A stretch of DNA of 64,000 nucleotides. Source: Christensenella sp034926635. GTDB lineage: Bacteria; Bacillota; Clostridia; Christensenellales; Christensenellaceae. How positions within the stretch are numbered: position 1 is the first letter of the stretch; each line of letters opens with the position of its first letter. Positions 44,659-53,486 of the stretch are shown here, piece by piece. The notes below the pieces were generated by a model, which did no database searches, was not told the origin of the DNA, and was given only the letters and a program-made list of their open reading frames with translations. The DNA is taken from positions 118,796 through 182,795 of the forward strand of contig JAYFQX010000003.1 of the NCBI GenBank assembly GCA_034926635.1, given 5' to 3'. Both the position numbers and the translations under genes were made by a program.

Positions 44659-46073
44659 TTTTTCTCTCCTTCCAATTCCCTAATCCAGTTTTCCACTGTT
44701 TCAATTTTCGAATTTGCTTCGTCTGCTAAATATCCGATTTCCTCATTGGTAAGCGTATCCGCATCAATCCCTTTTAGAACTGCACGGATGTAGCCTTTGC
44801 GGATCGCATCAAGATCCATATCCACCGCACGAATTTGCGCAATATTTTCCGGTATTACAATTCGTTTTCCCGGAATATTTTCACGTGGGTCTCCACGCCT
44901 GATCTCCACACCGCGTTCCCGTGCAAACGTGAGCTGCGAAGTTGGATGTTTACCCGCACCTGTATATTCCGTCTCTTGTACGACAAGAATTTCATCCTCC
45001 TTCATCTCCCGCGCGACCGATACAGCTGCAGCAAGGGAGGTGTTCCCCGCAGGTCCACGTTCCAGCCCTTCAATCCGCGCAAGCATTTCCGTCGCATAAA
45101 AAACCTCTCCCTGCGTCACAGTAACAAACCTGTCCAAATACCGCATCGGACGCGCGGCATTACGCGGTACGTCTGTCCTATCCGGATTGCGTAGAAATGG
45201 TACTGAGAATCCTGTGTGACCGGTCGTAAACGATTTTTTATTAAAATCGTTATCACTTGCCATATGCAAGCCTTTTAAATCTACGCTCGCACCGATTACT
45301 TTGGTTTCCACGCAGCCAGCTTTACGCAATCCGCGCGTTGTCCCTGTGATATTTCCGCCTCCCGCATGTGTGACTAAGACGACGTCCGGTCCTTTTCCAA
45401 AACGTTCTTCACATTCCTTTCCGATCTCATACCCAAGTGTCTCCACTCCTGCCACCGCAAGAGGCACATACAAAGAACCGTTAAAATAACCGGTAGCTTC
45501 GAGCACGCGGAGATTCATATAAAAAAGCTCAGGACCAACCGTTAGCTGGATCACTTCTGCGCCATATGCTGTGCACGACCGTCCTTTTTCCAAAATTTCC
45601 GGCTGCCCAATCCACCTCGAATCAAAAACTTCCTGTAAGATAATTGCCTTTAAATTGTGCATATTGGAAAGTGCCGCAATTGCTGCGCCATAATTTCCAG
45701 ACGTACCTGCCGTAATTCCTTCGTACCCAAGTTTTTTGGCCTCATGCACTACGATGCTCGCGCGCCGCGCCTTAAAACTGCCGCTTGCATTGCACGCCTC
45801 ATCTTTAATAAATATCCTAGCGCCATATCCCGGCTTTGCCGTGCTCCGCACAACCTTACTGACATTCTCCAATTCATGGAGCGGCGTACCTCCAACCTTA
45901 TATCGCCGCTGTATCCTGCTAATTTCTTCTACCGTATAAGGAACCGTTGCCATAATACCTTCATAATCAAAAACCAAACGTCCTTTTTGAAAAGTGGAAT
46001 AATCAATTCCTGTCGCATTCCTTAGAATATCATTTTGCCGTTCCATCACCCTGGAATAGGAGTATCTGTTCAT
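44655..46073 (-). CDS. ortB: 2-amino-4-oxopentanoate thiolase, beta (PLP) subunit
   Basis: OrtB with OrtA cleaves 2-amino-4-oxopentanoate with CoA to acetyl-CoA and D-alanine, the last step of clostridial oxidative ornithine breakdown. The 472-aa chain has the threonine-synthase-like PLP fold: PLP lysine Lys101 in NASGSFKARRAS, GITAGTSGNYGAAIAAL, and the glycine-rich THAGGGNITGT. It overlaps ortA by four bases, matching the family operon order. No ornithine aminomutase (OraSE) or 2,4-diaminopentanoate dehydrogenase gene is in the window. Confidence 0.9.
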   Translation of the reverse strand: MNRYSYSRVMERQNDILRNATGIDYSTFQKGRLVFDYEGIMATVPYTVEEISRIQRRYKVGGTPLHELENVSKVVRSTAKPGYGARIFIKDEACNASGSFKARRASIVVHEAKKLGYEGITAGTSGNYGAAIAALSNMHNLKAIILQEVFDSRWIGQPEILEKGRSCTAYGAEVIQLTVGPELFYMNLRVLEATGYFNGSLYVPLAVAGVETLGYEIGKECEERFGKGPDVVLVTHAGGGNITGTTRGLRKAGCVETKVIGASVDLKGLHMASDNDFNKKSFTTGHTGFSVPFLRNPDRTDVPRNAARPMRYLDRFVTVTQGEVFYATEMLARIEGLERGPAGNTSLAAAVSVAREMKEDEILVVQETEYTGAGKHPTSQLTFARERGVEIRRGDPRENIPGKRIVIPENIAQIRAVDMDLDAIRKGYIRAVLKGIDADTLTNEEIGYLADEANSKIETVENWIRELEGEKK

Positions 46074-46390
46074 CTGTCCACCTCCGCGTCATAACGGTCT
46101 AGGATTGCATGAAGCTCCGGACCCACTTCCATCAATTCTGGAATCGGTGCGCCAAAATCATATCCATAGGAAGGATTAATCGCATATAATTCTCCCTGAA
46201 TATGCCGACCAATTACTGTCGTAATCGTTACTTTTTCACCGATTTGTGCACAATCATCTTCCAAAAATCCCTGGATCAGAGCCATATACGGCAGCTTTGC
46301 AGTATCCTCCGGGAGTCCCGGCTTCCTTTCTTCTACGTCAAGAACAACAAACTTGATTTGTACATAGTCGTTCTTTTTTGCGCTTTCCAT
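46070..46390 (-). CDS. ortA: 2-amino-4-oxopentanoate thiolase, alpha subunit
   Basis: A 106-aa small subunit, recognised by KNDYVQIKFVVLDVEERKPG, GFLEDDCAQIGEKVTITTVIGR and NPSYGYDFGAPIPELMEVGPE, which match OrtA of amino-acid-fermenting clostridia, and by its place directly before ortB. It lies 36 bases after the D-aminoacylase gene. Confidence 0.88.
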   Translation of the reverse strand: MESAKKNDYVQIKFVVLDVEERKPGLPEDTAKLPYMALIQGFLEDDCAQIGEKVTITTVIGRHIQGELYAINPSYGYDFGAPIPELMEVGPELHAILDRYDAEVDR

Positions 46391-46425
46391 ACGTCACACA
46401 CCTCTGTTTTCTAATATTCGGAAAA

Positions 46426-48072
46426 TTATTGCTTTCTTAATACTTGCCCTCCACGGAAGGAAGGGTCGCATATCCCGTCTTTTACCATCATTGCGCCATT
46501 TACAAACACATACTGAATCCCGGTTGGACGCTGATCCGGTTTTTGCACTTCACTGTTGTCGCAAATGGTATCCGCATCAAACACCGTGATATCTGCCCAC
46601 ATTCCAGGCTTGATCAACCCACGGTCTTCAATCCCGAACCTCTGCGCAGAAATGGATGTCATTTTACGAATCATTTGTTCCAAGCTGGTTAATTTTTCTT
46701 CACGTACATAATGTCCCAGCACACGTGGGAACGACCCATATGCAGAACAATTTGGTAAACCCGCCCCAGTCAAGATCGCATCGGTACAAATCGCAGACTG
46801 TTCATGCGCCAACAATTTTTTTAGATATGTATCATCTTCAAAATCACCGGAAACACCGATATAAAGCGCAAGACACGCCCCATTCTCTTCAACCATAACA
46901 TCTGCCAATACGTCAAACGGATCTTTCCCCTGTTCCTGTGCGATTTCCATAAGCGTTTTGCCGATCAGCTTTTGATTTACATCGCTTTCCAGCCAGATAA
47001 TCATCACATTTTCATATCCCGTATTGCGCAAAAGATTATGACACCACCGTCCCGGCAGCCACGTTGGCCATTCTGACACCATATTTTCTACCTGATCTTT
47101 TATTTTTGCGCGTTGCACAGGGTTACGCAGTCTGGCTACAAACGCTTCCATTCCGCCGCCAAAGCATTCGGACGGAAAACATGCGCCAAGCGTCGTATTC
47201 GCAGTTACATAAGGAATCACATCCCAACCTACATCTATTCCTTCTTCCCTTGCCTTCTCATGCAGCGCAATTACATCATCAACCAAAGACCAATTGTTTT
47301 TTCCAAATGATTCAGTATGCGAATGTTGAATTGGAATTCCATTCACGCGACCCACCTCAATAATTTCTTCCACAGCCTGCCTGTTTGTTTCACTTGACCC
47401 ACGGATATGACAAGTAAAAACGCCCTGATAAGAAATCAACGGTTTCGTAATTTCGATCAATTCATTTGTATCAGCAAACATGCCGGGCGCATAAATGAGC
47501 CCCGCCGAAAGACCAAACGCCCCATCCTTCATATCGCGGGCGCATAGGACCTTCATTTGTTCCATCTGCTCTTCTGTAGGTTGTCCTGACGCCATTCCCA
47601 TAACGGCAATCCGTATCGCCCCATGGCTTGCAAGCGGAATCATGTTAAGACCTACGCCTTGATCCTCCAATACATTCAAAAATTCTCCCAGCGTAGACCA
47701 ATTATATTGCAACGAGCCCCCTTGGAAAAAGGTCGTATAATCATCTAATTCTTTTAAATGTTCGGCCGCTACCGGTGCGCACGATAGCCCGCAGTTGCCA
47801 GTGCAAACCGTAGTAATCCCCTGCTCTGCAAAGGGGGCAAGTATTTCCATATGGTTCTTGAGCGGCAAGATAAAATCAGCATGCGTATGAATATCGATAA
47901 ATCCGGGGGAAACCACCAAACCCTGCACATCAATTGTTTCTTTTGCTTCTATCTCATCAAGCTTCCCGATTGCCGTAATCTTACCGTCCGAAATCGCTAC
48001 ATCGCCGTAATACCACGGATTACCCGTACCATCCACGATCTTGCCGTTTTTCAGTAATAAATCTACCCTCAT
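46426..48072 (-). CDS. N-acyl-D-amino-acid deacylase (D-aminoacylase)
   Basis: A 548-aa amidohydrolase that frees D-amino acids from N-acyl or N-carbamoyl derivatives. The metal-binding HTHAD is in SPGFIDIHTHADFILP (about residue 60); CTGNCGLSCAPV, HIRGSSETNRQAVEEII and HSHTESFGKNNW carry further ligands; the C-terminal sheet ends ITVFDADTICDN. In the middle of the ort operon, it may release the amino acid that becomes 2-amino-4-oxopentanoate, or D-amino acids generally. Confidence 0.88.
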   Translation of the reverse strand: MRVDLLLKNGKIVDGTGNPWYYGDVAISDGKITAIGKLDEIEAKETIDVQGLVVSPGFIDIHTHADFILPLKNHMEILAPFAEQGITTVCTGNCGLSCAPVAAEHLKELDDYTTFFQGGSLQYNWSTLGEFLNVLEDQGVGLNMIPLASHGAIRIAVMGMASGQPTEEQMEQMKVLCARDMKDGAFGLSAGLIYAPGMFADTNELIEITKPLISYQGVFTCHIRGSSETNRQAVEEIIEVGRVNGIPIQHSHTESFGKNNWSLVDDVIALHEKAREEGIDVGWDVIPYVTANTTLGACFPSECFGGGMEAFVARLRNPVQRAKIKDQVENMVSEWPTWLPGRWCHNLLRNTGYENVMIIWLESDVNQKLIGKTLMEIAQEQGKDPFDVLADVMVEENGACLALYIGVSGDFEDDTYLKKLLAHEQSAICTDAILTGAGLPNCSAYGSFPRVLGHYVREEKLTSLEQMIRKMTSISAQRFGIEDRGLIKPGMWADITVFDADTICDNSEVQKPDQRPTGIQYVFVNGAMMVKDGICDPSFRGGQVLRKQ

Positions 48073-48296
48073 AACGCCTTTAACCTTTCTTTGCCTGCGG
48101 CTTTTTCAGGCAAAACCTTTTGATTTTTCCATATTTTTTCAAGAAAAAGGGAGCCAGCCTGTGCAAGCCCCCTTTTCACCCCCATCATCCGAAATAAATT
48201 TCTCCCCTGTATTCCGGATATCAGGGCTTCCCCGGCGAGATATTTCGAAATCGGAATACCTCAGGGCAGCCGCCTGAATTTTTGATTGATTTAGTT
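48073..48296. other. 224-base gap inside the catabolic operon
   Basis: No gene. It contains only short self-complementary words (for example TTTCGAAA near 48242) and no clear promoter or terminator. It is the widest gap between the D-aminoacylase and the M28 peptidase genes. Confidence 0.4.
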
Positions 48297-48881
48297 TTAA
48301 AGATTTTCAGTCATTCCTTTGAATTTCGGATCCCTGCGTCTAAAGACCAGCCTGCACTTGTCATCTCCCAAACAAATGCATCTATCTTGCGTCGCATAAA
48401 TTTCATCCCATTTCCCCAGGGCTTTGATAATCGCCTGATAATAATTGGCGGTTGTAGCCCCCATGCCTTTTTTCACCATATCGCGTGCCCGGTCTTCCCC
48501 ATACAATATTTTCATATTCTCCCAGTATGGGCAGTCCGAAATCTCCCCGATATGGACGTCATCCGTCAGCTCTACTACTTCATACGGACAAGAAATCCCA
48601 TTCCAATATACTTTGCAGATTTCTGCAATATCTTTCATAGAAAAATCGGTTTTATCCTGCATCCCCAGCGACCTCAGCACGCCATCTAATTCATTTTGCG
48701 CCATTTTCTCCCAAATACGCGAATAAATGATATGTGCCTGCCGTGCGCCGAGCGCCTCTTCCATCGTTTCCCACGAAAGAAAATCCAGCGTCGTTGCTGC
48801 CTGACACCACGCTACCGCTGCGTCTTCGGCAGATTGTCCTACTTTTTCTGTTGCAATAAACAATGGATTTTTTTCACTCAT
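48297..48881 (-). CDS. L-2-amino-thiazoline-4-carboxylate hydrolase-family protein (A)
   Basis: A 194-aa protein of the ATC-hydrolase family, named for a pseudomonad enzyme that opens L-2-amino-thiazoline-4-carboxylate on the way to cysteine. It has the family-type HIGEISDCPYWENMKILYG and a C-terminal Cys pair (CICLGDDKCRLVFRRRDP). Cysteine-rich C-termini like this also occur in V4R-type small-molecule-binding domains. The next gene upstream is a same-length paralogue; the two probably form a heteromer. Real substrate unknown. Confidence 0.7.
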   Translation of the reverse strand: MSEKNPLFIATEKVGQSAEDAAVAWCQAATTLDFLSWETMEEALGARQAHIIYSRIWEKMAQNELDGVLRSLGMQDKTDFSMKDIAEICKVYWNGISCPYEVVELTDDVHIGEISDCPYWENMKILYGEDRARDMVKKGMGATTANYYQAIIKALGKWDEIYATQDRCICLGDDKCRLVFRRRDPKFKGMTENL

Positions 48882-48919
48882 GCAGACTCCTCCTTTCTAT
48901 TATCCTTCAATATTTGTTC

Positions 48920-49504
48920 TCATTCCGGAATCTTTTTCCTAAAAATAAAGCTACAGAATCCACCATAACGGCAAACCTGATTTCCAAAAGAAAACAGCCA
49001 TTGTTTATCAAGATTGGCAAGCCGCAAAAACTCCTCGAAAATCATGGTGTTGCAAGCAACCTGTACCGCTTCATTGAAATGATCAGCGCGTTCTTTGTCG
49101 AACAACTTCCAGACAATTTGCGTGGTATACGGGCAATCAGAAACATGACCCTCAAAAACATCCGGACCATTCTGTACAATTTCAAACGGATTTCCAAAAG
49201 CATTGAAATAAATCACGATCATCTGCATCAGTTCCGCCATCGTCAATTGCTGATCCCGCGGTACGCCGATCTGGTTTTTGAGATCATAAAATTCATAATA
49301 CGAACGCCTTCTCCAAAGCTCCGCATACATATCGACCGCAGTATCCATCCCAAACTTTTCTTCGTTCATTTCAAACGTAAGTACATCCTGCAGCGTCCAA
49401 GTCTGCAGCATAGACTCCAGTCCATACTCCAATGTGTACCTTGGGTCGTCTTCCGCAACCTGTTTGTAATTCTCTACAATAGAACCTGTCCTCTTATACT
49501 TCAT
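48920..49504 (-). CDS. L-2-amino-thiazoline-4-carboxylate hydrolase-family protein (B)
   Basis: Also 194 aa and paralogous to the gene downstream: VFEGHVSDCPYTTQIVWKLF aligns with the DCPY segment of A, and NQVCRYGGFCSFIFRKKIPE with its cysteine-bearing end. Sequence identity elsewhere looks low, so the duplication is old and the two have probably taken different roles (catalytic and supporting subunits). 38-base spacing to A, 49 bases after the peptidase gene. Confidence 0.7.
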   Translation of the reverse strand: MKYKRTGSIVENYKQVAEDDPRYTLEYGLESMLQTWTLQDVLTFEMNEEKFGMDTAVDMYAELWRRRSYYEFYDLKNQIGVPRDQQLTMAELMQMIVIYFNAFGNPFEIVQNGPDVFEGHVSDCPYTTQIVWKLFDKERADHFNEAVQVACNTMIFEEFLRLANLDKQWLFSFGNQVCRYGGFCSFIFRKKIPE

Positions 49505-49553
49505 AATATTTCTCTTCCTTTCTTTTTCTTTTATTTTAAAGTAACTCTTTACT

Positions 49554-50825
49554 TTACCTGTTTAAAACCTTGATCGCAGCGACACATGTTAGATCTCCAA
49601 CTACTTTTAGCGCATTTCCATCAAGATTTTCCACCGTGTCGTGAACCGAATGATAATACTGGTCATCCGGCCGCCAAAACCAAATTGCCGGCACTCCAAT
49701 CTCCAGAAAACGCCCGGACTCAGCAACACCCCAAGTCGCGGTCATCCGGTCTACTTCATATCCCAATTCTTCCGCGATCTTCTCCACCATTTGCATTAAT
49801 TGTTCATCATGCTTTTGCACAGGAGCGTCCGGCCAGCAACCTTCATCCACTAATTTCAATTTTCCCCCGCCGCCAAACATGTCAAGATCAAAAAATGCAA
49901 CCATATTTTTCTGTAGGTCCTCTTTATGCTGACAAATATATTCATAAATTCCTTGGGTAACACCTTCTTCCGCCGTGCTTGCCATAAATTCGATAGTGCG
50001 TTTAAACTTATGCTCTTTCATCACGCGTGCCAATTCCATCATGGTTCCCGTACCGCTCAAATTATCGTTTGCACCCGGCGCATATCCGTTATCCCGATGC
50101 CCTATAATTCCGATCCTTTCTTCCGGGATACCCGTTCCATAATGAAACCCGCTGACTACACAACTTTTGGCGGTTGTCAGCCGTACATTTGAGGTAAGTC
50201 TTACCATTGCCTGCCCTGCGCCGATCGCTTTCATTATCGTAAGTCCATCAATTGCGGATATACATACCGCAGGCAGCCTTTCTTTCAGAAACCGATTTTC
50301 AATGCTGCTGTTTCCCGCTTCCATCGACATGCGGTATGGCCATGCCATCGGATGGATAGCGATAATCCCAACCGCGCCTTTATCAAATGCACGTTTTGCA
50401 AACGTACCCAGCCAGAAGAGCGCATACCCCGCATTCTCTTCCCGCAGGACAACAATCTTTCCGGAAACATCTTTTCCTTCGTAATCTTCCTCCCGTCCGC
50501 CGCCCGCATAAACAAGCTCTGCGTCCAGCCCGGTTTCCGGTGTCGGGAGAGAAAAATATGCCGGAATTGCTCCAATTTTCGTCCCATCTGCAAGAAGAGT
50601 GATTTCTGCTCCATGATCCTCGAATCCCGGAACTTCAATCTGCGTTTCCTTTACATCAAGCCCTAAAGAAGCAAAATAACCCTTCACATAATTAATTGAC
50701 TTTTTATCCCCTTCGCTTCCTACAAAACGATCTCCAGCCAATGCAATGATATCCCGAATCCTGTCTACCGCGTTCGACGCTTTGATTTCCTGAACCATCT
50801 GCCGCTCCGCCTCTGTTACAAACAA
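49554..50825 (-). CDS. M28-family zinc aminopeptidase-like protein
   Basis: A 423-aa cytoplasmic-looking peptidase with no signal peptide. The di-zinc site is seen in IIGHRDNGYAPGANDNLSGTG (His and bridging Asp), STAEEGVTQG (catalytic and ligand Glu), FDLDMFGGG and a C-terminal histidine in DDQYYHSVHDT. Residues 90-200 resemble a PA-like insert. I favour the TTG at 50825, eight bases after GGGAGG; the GTG at 50834 overlaps that site. First gene of its own transcription unit (promoter at 50.95-50.99 kb). Likely trims imported small peptides or acyl-amino acids. Confidence 0.85.
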   Translation of the reverse strand: MFVTEAERQMVQEIKASNAVDRIRDIIALAGDRFVGSEGDKKSINYVKGYFASLGLDVKETQIEVPGFEDHGAEITLLADGTKIGAIPAYFSLPTPETGLDAELVYAGGGREEDYEGKDVSGKIVVLREENAGYALFWLGTFAKRAFDKGAVGIIAIHPMAWPYRMSMEAGNSSIENRFLKERLPAVCISAIDGLTIMKAIGAGQAMVRLTSNVRLTTAKSCVVSGFHYGTGIPEERIGIIGHRDNGYAPGANDNLSGTGTMMELARVMKEHKFKRTIEFMASTAEEGVTQGIYEYICQHKEDLQKNMVAFFDLDMFGGGGKLKLVDEGCWPDAPVQKHDEQLMQMVEKIAEELGYEVDRMTATWGVAESGRFLEIGVPAIWFWRPDDQYYHSVHDTVENLDGNALKVVGDLTCVAAIKVLNR

Positions 50826-50903
50826 ATCCTGCACCTCCCTAAATCTTATTTATCGTGTTCTCTCTAACTTATTTCTTTTGTATTGCACTATTTAGAACTA
50901 CAA

Positions 50904-50930
50904 GCGATTTGCCTGCTCAATGAAAATCGC
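50904..50930 (-). other. Hairpin in the leader of the M28 peptidase transcript
   Basis: GCGATTT and AAATCGC pair around a 13-base loop between the promoter and the peptidase start. It also lies 85 bases after livF and could serve as its terminator, though no T run follows. Confidence 0.45.
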
Positions 50931-50940
50931 ACTTTATAAT

Positions 50941-50987
50941 TTTAATATTATTAAATTTATTTTAATACTATTAAAATTTTAATGCAA
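50941..50987 (-). promoter_or_regulatory. Promoter and palindromic operator of the M28-ort operon (copy 1)
   Basis: Minus strand TTGCAT (50987-50982), 17 bases, TAAAAT (50964-50959), three bases, then the 15-bp perfect palindrome TTTAATAATATTAAA (50955-50941), which covers the expected start point. The same layout recurs at 56413-56459. Confidence 0.7.
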
Positions 50988-51015
50988 GTCCTTTGCGAAC
51001 ATTTTTATTATTTTG

Positions 51016-51723
51016 TTATGTTACGCACAGGTACTGATCCAATAACCCGCTTTCACGGCACGAAGCCGCCACGCACTCCGCCCCGATCACGCCATTATTC
51101 ATAAAATACACATTATCTGCTACGGATAGGGCAAGTGAAACATTCTGCTCCACAACAATAATCGAAAAACCTTCCGCTTTTAAATCAAGGATGATGCGCC
51201 CCACCTCTTCCACAATCTTTGGCGCAAGACCTTCTGACGGTTCGTCCATCATAATCAAATCAGGATTTGTCATCAGCGTCCTACCGATTGCCAACATCTG
51301 CTGTTCCCCGCCGGACAAGAGCGTTCCACGCACTGACGCACGTTCTTTCAATACCGGAAAAAAATTATATACCCGTTCCAGTGTCCATGGGTTCTTTTTG
51401 CCGCCTGACCGAGCCGCCACCATTAAATTATCTTTTACGCTAAGCGAGGGAAAAATATGCCTGCCCTGCGCCACTAAACCAATGCCTTTTTGCGCAATTT
51501 GATAAGACTGCAATCCCGTCAAACTTTCTCCCTTAAAATAAATTTCTCCCTGTCTCGGCGGATTAAACCCAATAATCGAACGAATCGTTGTCGTTTTTCC
51601 CATGCCATTGCGCCCCATCAGCGCCACCACCGATTTTTCCTTTACCTCGAGGGAAACGCCCTTCAAGGCTTGGCTTTCGCCATAATAGGTATGGATATCA
51701 CATACTTTAAGCATTTGCCTCAC
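51016..51723 (-). CDS. livF: Branched-chain amino acid ABC transporter ATPase LivF
   Basis: A 235-aa ATPase: Walker A GRNGMGKTTTIR, signature LLSGGEQQMLAIGR, Walker B LIMMDEPSEGLAP and switch histidine-region VVEQNVSLAL. It overlaps livG by 17 bases if the GTG at 51723 is used; the ATG at 51714 overlaps by 8. Last gene of the liv operon. Confidence 0.92.
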   Translation of the reverse strand: MRQMLKVCDIHTYYGESQALKGVSLEVKEKSVVALMGRNGMGKTTTIRSIIGFNPPRQGEIYFKGESLTGLQSYQIAQKGIGLVAQGRHIFPSLSVKDNLMVAARSGGKKNPWTLERVYNFFPVLKERASVRGTLLSGGEQQMLAIGRTLMTNPDLIMMDEPSEGLAPKIVEEVGRIILDLKAEGFSIIVVEQNVSLALSVADNVYFMNNGVIGAECVAASCRESGLLDQYLCVT

Positions 51724-52465
51724 ACTCCTCCATGCCCATATAACATTCTTTTACTTTTGGATCACTGCGAATTTCTTCCGGAGTGCCATCCGCGATCACT
51801 TCGCCAAAAAACAATACCATGATCCGCGTTGCAACCTTAAAAACCAAATCCATATCATGGGCGACCATCAAAACCGCCATGTTTTCGTCAAAGGCATTAA
51901 TCATATTAACTAAATCTTCGCAATCACCGCTGGAAAGTCCATTACTTGGTTCATCCAACATCAGCAGTTTCGGACGGTATGCAACGCTTAACCCTATCTC
52001 AAGCCTGCGTTGTTCTCCATAAGCAATGTTCTTGAGCAGCCATTCCCTCTTGTCCCACAAATTAACCATTCTTAGTGCCGCTTCCGCTGCTTCCACAATC
52101 TCCTTACAAGAATAAAGCGATTGAAACATTTTTTTCTTTTCCGATTTTGTCCCATAAAGGGAAAGCATGGCATTTTCCATTACTGTCAGTTCCTGAAAAA
52201 GACTGACAAGCTGGAACGACCTCATAATCCCAAGCTGCGCGCGTTTATGGACAGGTACCTGCGTAATATTTTTATCTTCAAACCAAACCTCGCCGCTGGT
52301 TGCAGGAAGCTGTCCGTTAATCAGGTTAAACAAAGTTGTTTTCCCTGCACCGTTTGGACCAATAATCGCAAGCTTCTCATTTTTTTCAATGCCAAACGTT
52401 ACGTTGTTAACTGCCTTGACGCCTCCAAAATGGATGGACAAATTTTCCGTATGCATAAAGCTCAT
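51707..52465 (-). CDS. livG: Branched-chain amino acid ABC transporter ATPase LivG
   Basis: A 252-aa ATPase partner of LivF: Walker A GPNGAGKTTLFN, signature NIAYGEQRRLEIGL, Walker B LLMLDEPSNGLSS and HDMDLVFKVATRIMVL. Overlaps livM by four bases. Confidence 0.93.
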   Translation of the reverse strand: MSFMHTENLSIHFGGVKAVNNVTFGIEKNEKLAIIGPNGAGKTTLFNLINGQLPATSGEVWFEDKNITQVPVHKRAQLGIMRSFQLVSLFQELTVMENAMLSLYGTKSEKKKMFQSLYSCKEIVEAAEAALRMVNLWDKREWLLKNIAYGEQRRLEIGLSVAYRPKLLMLDEPSNGLSSGDCEDLVNMINAFDENMAVLMVAHDMDLVFKVATRIMVLFFGEVIADGTPEEIRSDPKVKECYMGMEECEANA

Positions 52466-53484
52466 ATTGAGTCCACCTGCTTTCTTTTCTGACTTCTTTT
52501 TTTGATCGCATCAATGATCGATGTCGTAACACCCTTCCTCAGGAACATAATCGAACAAATAAAGATAATTCCGAGGAACAGCGGCCAACGTTCCGGCACA
52601 ACCTGACTGATAAAATATTCCGCAAATACGAGTATCCCCGCGCCAACCACAGGGCCATAAAGTGTTCCCCGTGAACCTATGATCGCCATTGCCATTGGCA
52701 GAAATGAATAATCCAAAGCAAAATGTGCAGGCGTAATCATATTATTCGAGAACGCAAACAGCACACCTGCAACACCCGCAAACCCACCTGAAATCAGGTA
52801 TGCCGTATACTTATAAGCGTATGTATTATAACCAAGCGCTTTCATACGGGGTTCTCCTTCGCGGATTCCCACTAGAACGTGCCCATAGGGAGAATTGACA
52901 ATCTTGGAAAGGATAAAATACCCAATTACAAATACAATCAAAACCAGATAATAAAAGTTCTGCTGTGTCCATTCAATAAAGAATCCAAGATCCGGCCACG
53001 TAATCCCCGCAATCCCCTGCATCCCCGGCGTATTCAGCCATCCTACATTCCATGCTACCGCATATAGAAGCTGTCCAAGCGCAAAAGTAATGAGCAGAAA
53101 ATACACACCTTTAAACCGCAGGGAAATCAATCCGAACAACGCAGCCGTAATCACCGCTAGCACAATTCCGATAATAAGCGCAAGCCAAAAATTGCTGGAA
53201 CCGTAATGCAGCGCCATAACGCCTACCACATAGCCGCCCATTCCAAAAAATGCGGCATGACCCAAGGAAAGCAGACCCAAATAACCGAAAATCAGGTCAT
53301 AACCCACCGCAAATAGGGCCATTATGACAAACTTAGTCATAATAATCTGCAAATAAGAGGACATAAATGCGGGAGTAATTGCCAAAATCGCCAATACCAC
53401 TATGTAAACAGTCAATTTTGTTCTGCCGGTCTGACGACCCGCAGTATTATTTAATTTCATTTTTGCTTCACTCGTCTGTCTCAT
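52462..53484 (-). CDS. livM: Branched-chain amino acid ABC transporter permease LivM
   Basis: A 340-aa inner-membrane permease with about ten hydrophobic segments, the family GYLGLLSLGHAAFFGMGGY near residue 70 and MAIIGSRGTLYGPVVGAG near residue 265, ending in a basic tail. Two bases after livH. Confidence 0.93.
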   Translation of the reverse strand: MRQTSEAKMKLNNTAGRQTGRTKLTVYIVVLAILAITPAFMSSYLQIIMTKFVIMALFAVGYDLIFGYLGLLSLGHAAFFGMGGYVVGVMALHYGSSNFWLALIIGIVLAVITAALFGLISLRFKGVYFLLITFALGQLLYAVAWNVGWLNTPGMQGIAGITWPDLGFFIEWTQQNFYYLVLIVFVIGYFILSKIVNSPYGHVLVGIREGEPRMKALGYNTYAYKYTAYLISGGFAGVAGVLFAFSNNMITPAHFALDYSFLPMAMAIIGSRGTLYGPVVGAGILVFAEYFISQVVPERWPLFLGIIFICSIMFLRKGVTTSIIDAIKKRSQKRKQVDSI

Positions 53485-53486
53485 AG

